From positions 1 through 39,123 of the forward strand of contig JAAOXY010000082.1 of NCBI GenBank assembly GCA_018221065.1: a stretch of DNA of 39,123 nt. Reading direction: 5' to 3'. The translations under genes and the position numbers were made by a program. Shown piece after piece: positions 6,154 through 11,804 of this stretch. Position 1 is the first letter of the stretch. Every line of letters begins with the position of its first letter. Source of the DNA: Candidatus Aenigmatarchaeota archaeon (GTDB lineage: Archaea > Aenigmatarchaeota > Aenigmatarchaeia > Aenigmatarchaeales > Aenigmatarchaeaceae). The notes under the pieces were generated by a model. The model saw nothing but the letters and a program-made list of their open reading frames with translations, had not been told where the DNA came from and did no database searches.

Positions 6154-6339
6154 TCAATATTTTCCTTCGCATATGTAATTGTCCCATTCAGGACAGCAGT
6201 CATTATTTGCCTTTTGATCAGGATTACATCTCATTACTTTCATCAAACAAATATTACATGGTCATGATTCATCATTAAAAGTATAACATATTAAATCCTC
6301 TATACTATAAAGAGGACACCCCTCACAATTCTTAGACAT
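6154..6339 (-). pseudogene. Cys-rich CPC-family gene with in-frame TGA at a conserved Cys
   Basis: A good ribosome site (AAAAGGAGATTATTTT) precedes ATG. Reading 62 codons gives MSKNCEGCPLYSIEDLIC…NDES, then TGA at 6264-6262, then PCNICLMKVMRC…CCPEWDNY…, ending at a normal TGA at 6154. The internal stop replaces exactly the first Cys of the CPC motif, one base away from TGT or TGC, and both halves keep every other family feature. Options are a recent nonsense mutation, readthrough, or selenocysteine. I saw no obvious SECIS hairpin just after the codon, so a nonsense mutation is the simplest reading. The gene starts directly after RNA fold S1 copy 3. Confidence 0.65.
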
Positions 6340-6355
6340 AAAATAATCTCCTTTT

Positions 6356-6391
6356 ATCCCCCGATCGCGCTTTGCGGGGCCTGGTGGGGAT
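6356..6391 (-). ncRNA. repeated 36-nt RNA fold S1, copy 3
   Basis: Core GATCGCGC-TTT-GCGGGGCC with the outer stem ATCCCC/GGGGAT, changed on both sides relative to copies 1 and 2. It fills the gap between one gene's stop (6393) and the next gene's ribosome site. Confidence 0.65.
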
Positions 6392-6392
6392 T

Positions 6393-6548
6393 TTATCCAC
6401 CAACGGGTTTTCTGTGGGATCTGGGCGGACTGTTGTATTGATAAGAAACGTACCGTTTTTTACTTTTCTTGTATTTGTGGATAACGAAAGGACTGATAAC
6501 AATGATTGTAGCGATGGTTGCATAAAGTGAAATCAAGAATAGATCCAT
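6393..6548 (-). CDS. small single-pass membrane protein (51 aa)
   Basis: Starts after GGAGGAGATAAAAA. Residues 3-24 are hydrophobic (LFLISLYATIATIIVISPFVI), then a basic, Pro- and Ser-rich tail (HKYKKSKKRY … SPPRSHRKPVGG). First gene after P1 copy 4. Function unknown. Confidence 0.6.
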   Translation of the reverse strand: MDLFLISLYATIATIIVISPFVIHKYKKSKKRYVSYQYNSPPRSHRKPVGG

Positions 6549-6596
6549 TTTTTATCTCCTCCTTAAAGTTAAATAAGTTTAATAATTTATTATTAG

Positions 6597-6616
6597 TAAT
6601 TAATATATATAGAATT
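6597..6616 (-). promoter_or_regulatory. P1 promoter-like repeat, copy 4
   Basis: Minus-strand AATTCTATATATATTAATTAC, about 50 nt upstream of the 6548 start and directly downstream of a terminator. Confidence 0.75.
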
Positions 6617-6621
6617 AACAT

Positions 6622-6646
6622 CTAAAAATAACGGTGCCGCCGGCAG
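6622..6646 (-). terminator. GC-rich intrinsic terminator
   Basis: Identical to the 3499 copy: TGCCG-G-CGGCA, then CCGTTATTTTTAG on the minus strand. It ends the unit whose last gene stops at 6659. Confidence 0.7.
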
Positions 6647-6658
6647 CTTGCTATCCCG

Positions 6659-6943
6659 TTAAATATCTTGATCTTTCACATCTCCTTTTTTTAAGCAATG
6701 TTTTTGGACACTATAAGGGGGATCCAACTTAAATTCTGCTCTAATACTATTCACAACACTTCTTACTCTGTTAGCTCCAGAATCTTTAGACCCCTTTGGG
6801 CGCTTACTATTTTTAGTAAAGTAATCACATATTATAGAACAATGAACCTGGCTTAATATTGGAGCAACACCTCTATTGTTACTATGTACCATAGCATTAC
6901 ATATAGCAAATGTTATACAGTCTTTACATGGAATTTTACTCAT
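6659..6943 (-). CDS. Cys-motif protein of the PCKxCI…AIC subfamily (94 aa)
   Basis: The N-terminus MSKIPCKDCITFAIC is a shortened version of the family Cys core, shared with the 8597 gene (VPCKNCIVLAIC). A mixed, basic C-terminal domain follows with one more CSIIC and a late Cys. The start overlaps the upstream gene's stop (ATGA). No function recognised. Confidence 0.65.
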   Translation of the reverse strand: MSKIPCKDCITFAICNAMVHSNNRGVAPILSQVHCSIICDYFTKNSKRPKGSKDSGANRVRSVVNSIRAEFKLDPPYSVQKHCLKKGDVKDQDI

Positions 6944-7077
6944 TTGCTTTCTTCCTCTTTATCGTCTTTGTATTTATCGATTGCATCTTTAGCTATTTTC
7001 TGAGCAGTCTTCCATAATCCAACTTCAAGGGAAACTATTTTATTAAGAGCATTTAATAACTCACCAATCGAAGCCAT
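6940..7077 (-). CDS. small helical hypothetical protein (45 aa)
   Basis: MASIGELLNALNKIVSLEVGLWKTAQKIAKDAIDKYKDDKEEESK: an amphipathic helix with a highly charged tail. Its start lies inside the end of the upstream membrane protein gene (17-nt overlap) and its stop overlaps the next start, so it is probably translationally coupled on both sides. Function unknown. Confidence 0.55.
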   Translation of the reverse strand: MASIGELLNALNKIVSLEVGLWKTAQKIAKDAIDKYKDDKEEESK

Positions 7078-7267
7078 TGTATCTTTCCTTTCTGCTTTTA
7101 TTTTGTTTTTTCTTAATATAATAATCTTTAATAGTTAAGATGATTGCTATAATTCCACATAAGATAGCCCATGCCACTAGAAAATCAAAGTCATATTTTG
7201 GTTTAGATATTATTCTTAGGAATACAGCAACAACAAACATACTATAGAAAGTTACTTTAATAGACAT
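7061..7267 (-). CDS. small two-pass membrane protein (68 aa)
   Basis: Starts after AAAAGGAGGATAAATTA. Two hydrophobic stretches (about residues 4-20 and 28-46) are followed by a strongly basic tail (IKKKQNKSRKERY). First gene after the terminator at 7285. No family recognised. Confidence 0.6.
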   Translation of the reverse strand: MSIKVTFYSMFVVAVFLRIISKPKYDFDFLVAWAILCGIIAIILTIKDYYIKKKQNKSRKERYNGFDW

Positions 7268-7284
7268 TAATTTATCCTCCTTTT

Positions 7285-7321
7285 AAAAAAAAGAGACATC
7301 CCTTAACTGGGAGATGTCTCT
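7285..7321 (-). terminator. AGAGACATC-family intrinsic terminator
   Basis: AGAGACATC pairs with GATGTCTCT, loop TCCCAGTTAAGG, then a run of eight T on the minus strand. It closes the 7338 gene's unit. Confidence 0.85.
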
Positions 7322-7337
7322 CTATAAATCAAAGATC

Positions 7338-7874
7338 CTATTTATGGATTTTGATCTCGCCGACCTTTTCATCATCATTGACAATCATAACAGTTATTCC
7401 TGTTAATGTCTCATCATTGAATCTCATGTATATCAAGCTGACTTCCTCAACAATTCTATTATTGCTGATCCCTACTCCAGTGTTAAATCCAAAGAATAAA
7501 CCTCTTTGGGTGCGTGTAGTTTGGGTTCCGGCTGGTGTCCCACAGTAATACTTCACTCTATCTATGGGATCGCCTTTTTTAATTTCCTTCCCATCACATT
7601 TTAGGACATTGTCTGATATATCAATTTTGCCCCTATGCCTTTCTGCGGCATCAGATTCAGAGACTCCAACAGCAATCATAAGAGCAACACCAATGAAGAA
7701 AAATATTACTGCTATACAAAACCATCGAATCATCAATCTTTTTAATTGTATTACAATGGGATCCTTCAAACCATATCCTTTTCTTAATCTGTTCTCCCGA
7801 TCTTTTTCAAATGGACTTGCTTTTAGTAATGCAACAATTGCTAGAATCATTGCTAAAGCACCTAGAATAATCAT
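7338..7874 (-). CDS. membrane protein with DUF2845-like domain (178 aa)
   Basis: Two N-terminal membrane segments (residues 2-18 and about 48-70). The outer part contains LKCDGKEIKKGDPIDRVKYYCGTP (C93, C111). This matches the pattern of DUF2845/SmpA-like periplasmic domains, where a Cys-Gly pair and a GD..x..V..xCG motif recur. The two Cys probably form a disulfide outside the membrane. It is the gene right after the tRNA-like element and is closed by a strong terminator. Role unknown; an envelope function is inferred. Confidence 0.6.
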   Translation of the reverse strand: MIILGALAMILAIVALLKASPFEKDRENRLRKGYGLKDPIVIQLKRLMIRWFCIAVIFFFIGVALMIAVGVSESDAAERHRGKIDISDNVLKCDGKEIKKGDPIDRVKYYCGTPAGTQTTRTQRGLFFGFNTGVGISNNRIVEEVSLIYMRFNDETLTGITVMIVNDDEKVGEIKIHK

Positions 7875-7903
7875 AATGACACCTCCTTTTAATTTAAATT
7901 AGG

Positions 7904-7973
7904 TACCCCGCAGAGGGGTCGAACCTCCTGTGCCGCTTCGTAAAAGAACGGCTGCTCCTAACAGCAACGGGGT
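7904..7973 (-). tRNA. tRNA-like gene, isotype uncertain (loop reads UUA)
   Basis: It folds with a 7-bp acceptor stem (ACCCCGT/GCGGGGT, discriminator A, then CC but no encoded CCA), a T-arm GGAGG-TTCGACC-CCTCT, a 5-nt variable loop and a short D-arm CTG-TTAGGAG-CAG that lacks several usual loop bases. The anticodon arm CGTTC-TTTTACG-AAGCG has a C-A mismatch at its top. With a normal 7-nt loop the anticodon is UUA, which would read the stop codon UAA. Shifted pairings would expose UUU (Lys) or ACG (Arg). TAA is a common stop in this genome, so an efficient ochre suppressor is unlikely. It may be a degenerate or otherwise modified tRNA. It is co-transcribed between the 7981 and 7338 genes. Confidence 0.65.
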
Positions 7974-7980
7974 ATGATAA

Positions 7981-8520
7981 CTATCCCAATCTACTATCAT
8001 GATCAAACATTTTAACAAATTGTTTTGCCATACCTTTTACTTGGCCTTGTAGTATAATTCCCCAAGTGTCTCTTATTTTTTTTACTGAAAGAATCTCAAG
8101 TTTCTCAAATTCCATTTCCCCCACTTCGACATACATTCGGGCAAGAATGTGACATATTGAATCTCCCTCTGAAACTGATCCGATGATATTCAAACTCTTG
8201 AAATCAACTCCTCCTCCTGCTTCAGAAGCCATCTCTACTGAGTTACGTAAGAAATTTGCGAAGAAGTCTATATCAGACATTTCTTTTATATCTTCTATGG
8301 TTTTTTCACTCCCAAAGAGCCCTTCAAAAAGGCCTGCCGAAAACTCTTCAGGGAATTCTACAGAAGATGCTTCTAATGGGGATGTTATCATAGATTTAAA
8401 CTCTTTCAATGCTTCTGGAGTATACAGTTTAGCAACCTCGTTCCATTCCTTCTTCTGTAGCTTTATAAAATACAATTTGGCCAAGAATTCTTCCGATTTA
8501 ACTACATTGTCTTTTACCAT
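7981..8520 (-). CDS. hypothetical protein (179 aa)
   Basis: Starts after AGGAGGAGATATTACA, about 40 nt downstream of P1 copy 5. A soluble alpha/beta protein: helical N-terminal half with F/E-rich sequence (AGLFEGLFGSEKTIEDIKEM), then a beta-rich C-terminal third (CHILARMYVEV … DTWGIILQGQVKGMAKQF). The overall pattern resembles small NTF2-like domains, but I cannot assign it. Its stop lies in the recurring GGATAGTTA gene-end string just before the tRNA-like gene. Confidence 0.65.
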   Translation of the reverse strand: MVKDNVVKSEEFLAKLYFIKLQKKEWNEVAKLYTPEALKEFKSMITSPLEASSVEFPEEFSAGLFEGLFGSEKTIEDIKEMSDIDFFANFLRNSVEMASEAGGGVDFKSLNIIGSVSEGDSICHILARMYVEVGEMEFEKLEILSVKKIRDTWGIILQGQVKGMAKQFVKMFDHDSRLG

Positions 8521-8560
8521 TGTAATATCTCCTCCTGATAAAATAAGATTTTGTTTATTA

Positions 8561-8581
8561 GTAATTAATATATATAGAATA
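8561..8581 (-). promoter_or_regulatory. P1 promoter-like repeat, copy 5
   Basis: Minus-strand TTCTATATATATTAATTAC followed by TAATAAACAAAATCTTATTTTA, a leader nearly identical to that of copy 3. Confidence 0.75.
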
Positions 8582-8596
8582 AGTCGCTAAAAATAA

Positions 8597-8806
8597 CTAT
8601 CCGACCCGACCATAAACTGGTGGCAAACCAAAGAATCTTCGAGCATTATCAATTGTATCCAAACTATTAGAGTCTATATATTCAAGCAATAGAGAACAAT
8701 CCTTAGACCGTGCTAGATTGGTCACATCCTCAAAAGGGAAAGTACCGATTAAACTTTTACATATAGCTAATACTATACAATTTTTACATGGGACATCAGT
8801 CATCAT
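8597..8806 (-). CDS. Cys-motif protein of the PCKxCI…AIC subfamily (69 aa)
   Basis: MMTDVPCKNCIVLAICKSLIG matches the N-terminus of the 6659 gene. The rest is a helical domain ending FFGLPPVYGRVG, comparable to KLDPPYSVQ in the paralogue. It overlaps the upstream gene's stop. The stop is followed by GATAGTTATTTTTAG with no stem. Probable divergent member of the Cys family; function unknown. Confidence 0.65.
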   Translation of the reverse strand: MMTDVPCKNCIVLAICKSLIGTFPFEDVTNLARSKDCSLLLEYIDSNSLDTIDNARRFFGLPPVYGRVG

Positions 8807-8972
8807 AAGTATTTTTCTTTCTATGACTAAGAAGTCTCATAGATAAAAATGGATGACCGATTTGATCTCTACACCATTTATGCATCGCATCCTCATCTTC
8901 GAACTCCTTCTCCCAAGGCTTCCCGTCAGGAGTTTCCTCATTATATGTTTGGAACGTTCCTATAATTGTCAT
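8796..8972 (-). CDS. small hypothetical protein (58 aa)
   Basis: Starts after AAGGAAAGGATTAAATCT. MTIIGTFQTYNEETPDGKPWEKEFEDEDAMHKWC… looks like a beta-hairpin followed by a helix, with a basic end. It overlaps the next gene by 11 nt. No family recognised. Confidence 0.6.
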   Translation of the reverse strand: MTIIGTFQTYNEETPDGKPWEKEFEDEDAMHKWCRDQIGHPFLSMRLLSHRKKNTYDD

Positions 8973-9010
8973 AGATTTAATCCTTTCCTTTTATTAGTTT
9001 CATTAGATTT

Positions 9011-9220
9011 TTAAATACTATTATATTCATGGACAGCTTTCGCTATATCACTTCCAGAATATATAACAGATCCAGCCCTGCATACATTGAATAACATAGA
9101 TTTTATAATAGGGTTTACAGTCATTATAAGATCTTTGTGTTCAGTTCTTCCCCTGATTGAAGCTAAAACATGTTCAATTTTAAAATCCTTTAACTCTTCA
9201 ATACTTATTTGATGTGTCAT
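9011..9220 (-). CDS. hypothetical protein, paralogue of the 3171 gene (69 aa)
   Basis: MTHQISIEELKDFKIEHVLASIRGR … VIYSGSDIAKAVHEYNSI aligns with the protein at 3171-3410 at both ends. The ribosome site AAGGAGG directly follows the structured RNA at 9246. Both paralogues share a unit with a Cys-motif gene. Function unknown. Confidence 0.65.
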   Translation of the reverse strand: MTHQISIEELKDFKIEHVLASIRGRTEHKDLIMTVNPIIKSMLFNVCRAGSVIYSGSDIAKAVHEYNSI

Positions 9221-9245
9221 TTAATTCTACCTCCTTCCTGAAAAA

Positions 9246-9366
9246 TCTGGCGGGCTCACAGTTCCAGAAATTACTTGCATTCCTGGAACTGTGACTTTAC
9301 CTCACCGCGGGATTAGTATAGGAGCTGTCTTTCATCCTTGCGAGAATCAGACGGGCAACCTGCCAG
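9246..9366. ncRNA. structured RNA element of unknown type
   Basis: About 120 nt closed by a 9-bp stem (TCTGGCGGG with CCTGCCAGA on the plus strand) and containing a perfect 11-bp hairpin (CACAGTTCCAG/CTGGAACTGTG). Read on the minus strand it ends in CCAGATTTTTC, immediately upstream of a ribosome site, as an attenuator or riboswitch would. The closing stem pairs slightly better on the plus strand (G-U instead of A-C), so strand is open. I do not recognise a known RNA family. Confidence 0.5.
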
Positions 9367-9373
9367 AATTTAT

Positions 9374-9754
9374 TTATCCTATTTTAATATGAAAATCAAT
9401 CTCGATGAATCTCTTGATGAATCTCTTTGCTCTCTTGAATTGGTCTCGGTGTTTTCTTTCTCTACATAACCAGCGGCGTTTTCTTTCTTGACAATAATCT
9501 TCACGCCTTATATGCCGAAAATCGTAATGCCTACATTTACAACATATTCGCTCATCTACATATGCAAGAGAGCAAGTAACTCCATGATAAGGACACTTTC
9601 CCCGAAGCCCATGGTCACTATGTAGATCAGGTTTATCCCAATCACATGCATAGAATTTACAATTACAACAAACTCGCTCATTACCCATACCTTTAAGATC
9701 ACAACCAAAACATCCACCATGATACGCAGCTCCACCACGATAATATCTTCTCAT
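9374..9754 (-). CDS. Cys-rich zinc-binding-type protein (126 aa)
   Basis: Starts after CAAGGAGGTGAAATT. Two similar knuckles: NERVCCNCKFYACDW (about 25-39) and DERICCKCRHYDFRH (about 67-81), plus GCFGC at the N-terminus and further Cys/His between them. The C-terminal 40 residues are strongly basic (RERKHRDQFKRAKRFIKRFIE). This suggests a nucleic-acid-binding zinc protein. It is not of the CPC type. It is the first gene after P1 copy 6. Confidence 0.7.
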   Translation of the reverse strand: MRRYYRGGAAYHGGCFGCDLKGMGNERVCCNCKFYACDWDKPDLHSDHGLRGKCPYHGVTCSLAYVDERICCKCRHYDFRHIRREDYCQERKRRWLCRERKHRDQFKRAKRFIKRFIEIDFHIKIG

Positions 9755-9798
9755 AATTTCACCTCCTTGAAAAATTTAAGTTTAATAATTATTTATTA

Positions 9799-9820
9799 AT
9801 AATTAATATATATAGAATTA
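9799..9820 (-). promoter_or_regulatory. P1 promoter-like repeat, copy 6
   Basis: Minus-strand AATTCTATATATATTAATTAT, about 45 nt upstream of the 9754 start and adjacent to the terminator at 9827. Confidence 0.75.
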
Positions 9821-9826
9821 GAATCC

Positions 9827-9860
9827 AAAAAAAGATCAGCTAGCTACCCTGATCTTTTTT
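9827..9860. terminator. bidirectional intrinsic terminator
   Basis: AAAAAGATCAG pairs with CTGATCTTTTT around a 9-nt loop; symmetrical on both strands. It follows the gene ending at 9891 and insulates P1 copy 6. Confidence 0.85.
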
Positions 9861-9890
9861 GTATAGGTTCTGTACCTAAGCTCTATAGTT

Positions 9891-10124
9891 CTAGCTTTCT
9901 ATCCGTCTCCGGCATTCAGTTGCGATGGTTTCCACATTCTGAAAGGCATGATACCAACCTGTTACCATAATTGCAAGACTCACAATTCCAAATACCCAAT
10001 AGAACCAAGGCATTGAACCCATCACTTCATAATAATGAAAGATGTTCCATGATAACCAGACACCAATTGAAAACACTATCCAAAACCCAAACGCTTCTTT
10101 CACATTTCTTCTTAAGTCTTTCAT
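9891..10124 (-). CDS. small two-pass membrane protein (77 aa)
   Basis: Starts after AATAGGAGGTTACACT. Membrane segments at about residues 12-30 and 38-58, a basic N-terminus (MKDLRRNVK) and a charged C-terminus. Single-gene unit between P1 copy 7 and a terminator. No family recognised. Confidence 0.65.
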   Translation of the reverse strand: MKDLRRNVKEAFGFWIVFSIGVWLSWNIFHYYEVMGSMPWFYWVFGIVSLAIMVTGWYHAFQNVETIATECRRRIES

Positions 10125-10171
10125 AGTGTAACCTCCTATTAAAATAAGTGTTGTATAACTCCTTTATCATT

Positions 10172-10190
10172 CATTAATATATATAGTAAT
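10172..10190 (-). promoter_or_regulatory. P1 promoter-like repeat, copy 7
   Basis: Minus-strand ATTACTATATATATTAATGA, about 45 nt upstream of the 10124 start. Confidence 0.7.
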
Positions 10191-10216
10191 TATTTCTTTC
10201 TTGGGTAAAATGGGTA

Positions 10217-10403
10217 TCAAGGATGCTTTTCTATAATTTCATCAAAATATTTCTGTCTTATTTGACATTCAAAAAATTTTTTACACATAGCTTTAACTAC
10301 ACAAATACCACATAGGACATTTTCCATTATTCAATCCTTCTAAATCACACCCTTTTAAAATCCAGAAATAGTACCCACAACCAGTACAATGTTTATTTTC
10401 CAT
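10217..10403 (-). pseudogene. Cys-rich CPC-family gene with +1 frameshift
   Basis: From ATG at 10403 (after GGAGGAAG) the frame reads MENKHCTGCGYYFWILKGC…NNGKCP and then goes out of frame, stopping at 10293. Starting from the next frame the rest of the family domain continues as CGICVVKAMCKKFFEC… to a stop at 10217. One extra A (TGT CCT A TGT GGT) separates the two halves, precisely between Pro and the second Cys of CPC. The second half also has its own ATG at 10327. Either a real broken gene or a +1 frameshift site; an assembly error is also possible. Confidence 0.65.
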
Positions 10404-10413
10404 CTTCCTCCTT

Positions 10414-10454
10414 AAAAAAAAGAGATCAGGCCATAAGGACTCCAATCTCTTTTT
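10414..10454 (-). terminator. intrinsic terminator
   Basis: Minus-strand AGAGAT … ATCTCT with inner CC/GG pairing, then a T-run. Placed before the ribosome site of the frameshifted Cys gene. Confidence 0.7.
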
Positions 10455-10530
10455 ATCGCAACCTCAAGAAAGGTCCGTTGACTTGGGACCTGCCACAAGC
10501 CAGTTCTGCCACCAAATCAGAAGTATGCGA
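10455..10530 (-). other. structured 3' region after the 10538 gene
   Basis: AGGTCC and GGACCT form a 6-bp hairpin (10471-10491), and TGCCAC / GTGGCA-like strings lie next to it. There is no ORF. It looks like a second processing or termination structure ahead of the terminator at 10414. Confidence 0.35.
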
Positions 10531-10537
10531 ATTTCAT

Positions 10538-10708
10538 TTAATGAAATGTGAAATTTTCAAATTCCATTCCCAAAAGTTCAAGAGGCATATCTTCATCTAT
10601 GAGCGTTTCAGCTAGGCGTTTATTCTCTAACCATTCTTTTATCACTGGACACATATCACGGCATTCATGTCTACCGGGACATATAGCACAAGGACTATTT
10701 GGATCCAT
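10538..10708 (-). CDS. Cys-motif protein, divergent family member (56 aa)
   Basis: MDPNSPCAICPGRHECRDMCPVIKEW… keeps PCxxC, two more Cys and a Trp, followed by an acidic helical tail. The ribosome site is AAGGAGGTAATTCG. First gene after P1 copy 8. It appears to be a short form of the family lacking the N-terminal CxxC. Putative metal-binding protein. Confidence 0.65.
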   Translation of the reverse strand: MDPNSPCAICPGRHECRDMCPVIKEWLENKRLAETLIDEDMPLELLGMEFENFTFH

Positions 10709-10748
10709 TCGAATTACCTCCTTAAAATAATTAAGATTTTGTTTATTA

Positions 10749-10770
10749 GAAATTAATATATATAGAATTA
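10749..10770 (-). promoter_or_regulatory. P1 promoter-like repeat, copy 8
   Basis: Minus-strand AATTCTATATATATTAATTTC followed by TAATAAACAAAATCTTAATTA. It starts only 6 nt after the stop of the upstream gene, without a terminator between. Confidence 0.75.
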
Positions 10771-10775
10771 AGAAC

Positions 10776-10943
10776 TTAACTTAATTTTTTAGATTGGTTT
10801 TTATACCACTCATCCCAACTTTCACATCCATAATCACACATCATTTTAACAAGACAATTCGTACATGGACATGAACCATCTTGAATTTTATAACACCTTA
10901 TAGCTATTGTTTTATATGAGCACCCATCACATTTATTCCTCAT
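10776..10943 (-). CDS. small Cys-rich CPC-family protein (55 aa)
   Basis: MRNKCDGCSYKTIAIRCYKIQDGSCPCTNCLVKMMCDYGCESWDEWY…: the complete family pattern with regular spacing. The start overlaps the end of the upstream paralogue by 11 nt. It is the last gene of the long unit that begins at 15317. Putative metal-binding protein of unknown role. Confidence 0.8.
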   Translation of the reverse strand: MRNKCDGCSYKTIAIRCYKIQDGSCPCTNCLVKMMCDYGCESWDEWYKNQSKKLS

Positions 10944-11112
10944 TATCTATATCCCACTTATCATGATCATCACATATATTGTAGCACATCGGTTTAACGA
11001 CACATATCCCACATGGACAGTTTCCATCATCATTATAATAATTAGAACATACATTGCCTTTAGCGTAACACCCATCGCAATAATTATGATTTATTTCTTT
11101 ATAAGGATTCAT
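10933..11112 (-). CDS. small Cys-rich CPC-family protein (59 aa)
   Basis: Contains YCDGC, a middle Cys, NCPCGICVVKPMC, then C and W, with an acidic end (DIDNEE). The core is nearly identical to the 336 gene on the plus strand (NCPCGRCVVKPMC). It is sandwiched between an intact paralogue and a frameshifted one, with overlapping ends. Putative metal-binding protein. Confidence 0.8.
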   Translation of the reverse strand: MNPYKEINHNYCDGCYAKGNVCSNYYNDDGNCPCGICVVKPMCYNICDDHDKWDIDNEE

Positions 11113-11295
11113 ATTTAAGATCCTCTTTAAATAAACGCCATTCCCTCCATTTATAGCACCAATCCTGACACATCATTTTTACAATGCATTTGGAGCATGG
11201 ACATGAACCTTCTAGATTAAATTCTCTTACAGAATAACAAGCTCCAATATGGGAGTCACCGGACAACCTTGACAGTTTGGACGATCACCACCCAT
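11099..11295 (-). pseudogene. Cys-rich CPC-family gene with -1 frameshift
   Basis: From ATG at 11295 the frame reads MGGDRPNCQGC, then diverges and stops at 11227. The neighbouring frame supplies the rest: GDSHIGACYSV…GSCPCSKCIVKMMCQDWC…WREW, ending at 11099. The two halves join if one base was lost just after the first CxxC (GGT TGT | CC GGT). There is no clear ribosome site; the start lies inside the end of the upstream gene (ATGGGTGGTGA), so re-initiation would be needed. Likely a broken member. Confidence 0.6.
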
Positions 11296-11554
11296 AAGAG
11301 TTGGAAAGAAAAGCGGGCTCTACTACAGCCTTTTTTTCTTTATATGTTGGGAGTTTATTCCATGCTTCATATGCTTCTTTGTCACCTCCATGATAAAACA
11401 TATAACTTGCATCACACACGACTTCAATGACATGCTCTTTCGGCATTACTGGAGGTTGCCCATTATCCTCTAAGGCCCTTAAAGAATCACCGCCAATATA
11501 ATCCCATGTTCTTAAAGCCATATTTTGTATTCTTGTTTTCATTCTCTCATCCAT
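11285..11554 (-). CDS. hypothetical protein (89 aa)
   Basis: Starts after GAGGAAAAAG inside the end of the upstream gene. Soluble, mixed helical protein (MDERMKTRIQNMALRTWDYIGGDSL … YMFYHGGDKEAYEAWNKLPTY). No Cys motif or membrane segment. Part of a coupled three-gene block with 11547 and 11794. No family recognised. Confidence 0.65.
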   Translation of the reverse strand: MDERMKTRIQNMALRTWDYIGGDSLRALEDNGQPPVMPKEHVIEVVCDASYMFYHGGDKEAYEAWNKLPTYKEKKAVVEPAFLSNSYGW

Positions 11555-11804
11555 CTTTTTCCTCCATATTCAAATGTTTTTTAATCTCATCTAAATCATC
11601 TTGAATGTGTATGAGTCTTTCTGTTTTATTAGATTGTTTCCTATGTTGAAGTATATCATCTAAAACTTCTGCTTCTTTTCTACCTGAGACAAATTCCCAG
11701 ATGTAATGACCATATTCAGAAATTAGATGAACAATAACCAAAATTGATAGTATGGCATCCCAATATTTCCATGCCATTAGTGATTGCATTAGATCAAGCA
11801 TCAT
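11547..11804 (-). CDS. small membrane-anchored coiled-coil protein (85 aa)
   Basis: A hydrophobic segment at about residues 12-33 (KYWDAILSILVIVHLISEYGHYIW) is followed by a charged helix (LDDILQHRKQSNKTERLIHIQDDLDEIKKHL) likely to form a coiled coil. Overlaps both neighbours by 8-11 nt, so it is translationally coupled. Function unknown. Confidence 0.65.
   Translation of the reverse strand: MMLDLMQSLMAWKYWDAILSILVIVHLISEYGHYIWEFVSGRKEAEVLDDILQHRKQSNKTERLIHIQDDLDEIKKHLNMEEKDG

Noticed and set aside
6220..6264. Clear SECIS element after the internal TGA
   Set aside because: The 40 nt after the codon have repeated GTAAT strings but no stable hairpin that I can draw; selenocysteine stays only a possibility.
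6332..6523. 63-codon minus-strand frame over the RNA fold S1
   Set aside because: The 6393-6548 frame has a strong ribosome site and a membrane helix; the other frame has neither and runs across S1.
7564..7902. 112-codon plus-strand frame
   Set aside because: Shadow of the DUF2845-like gene; no ribosome site and antisense to a well-supported frame.
10548..10730. 60-codon plus-strand frame
   Set aside because: The minus strand has a complete Cys-motif gene (10538-10708) with AAGGAGG and a P1 copy; the plus frame has no such support.
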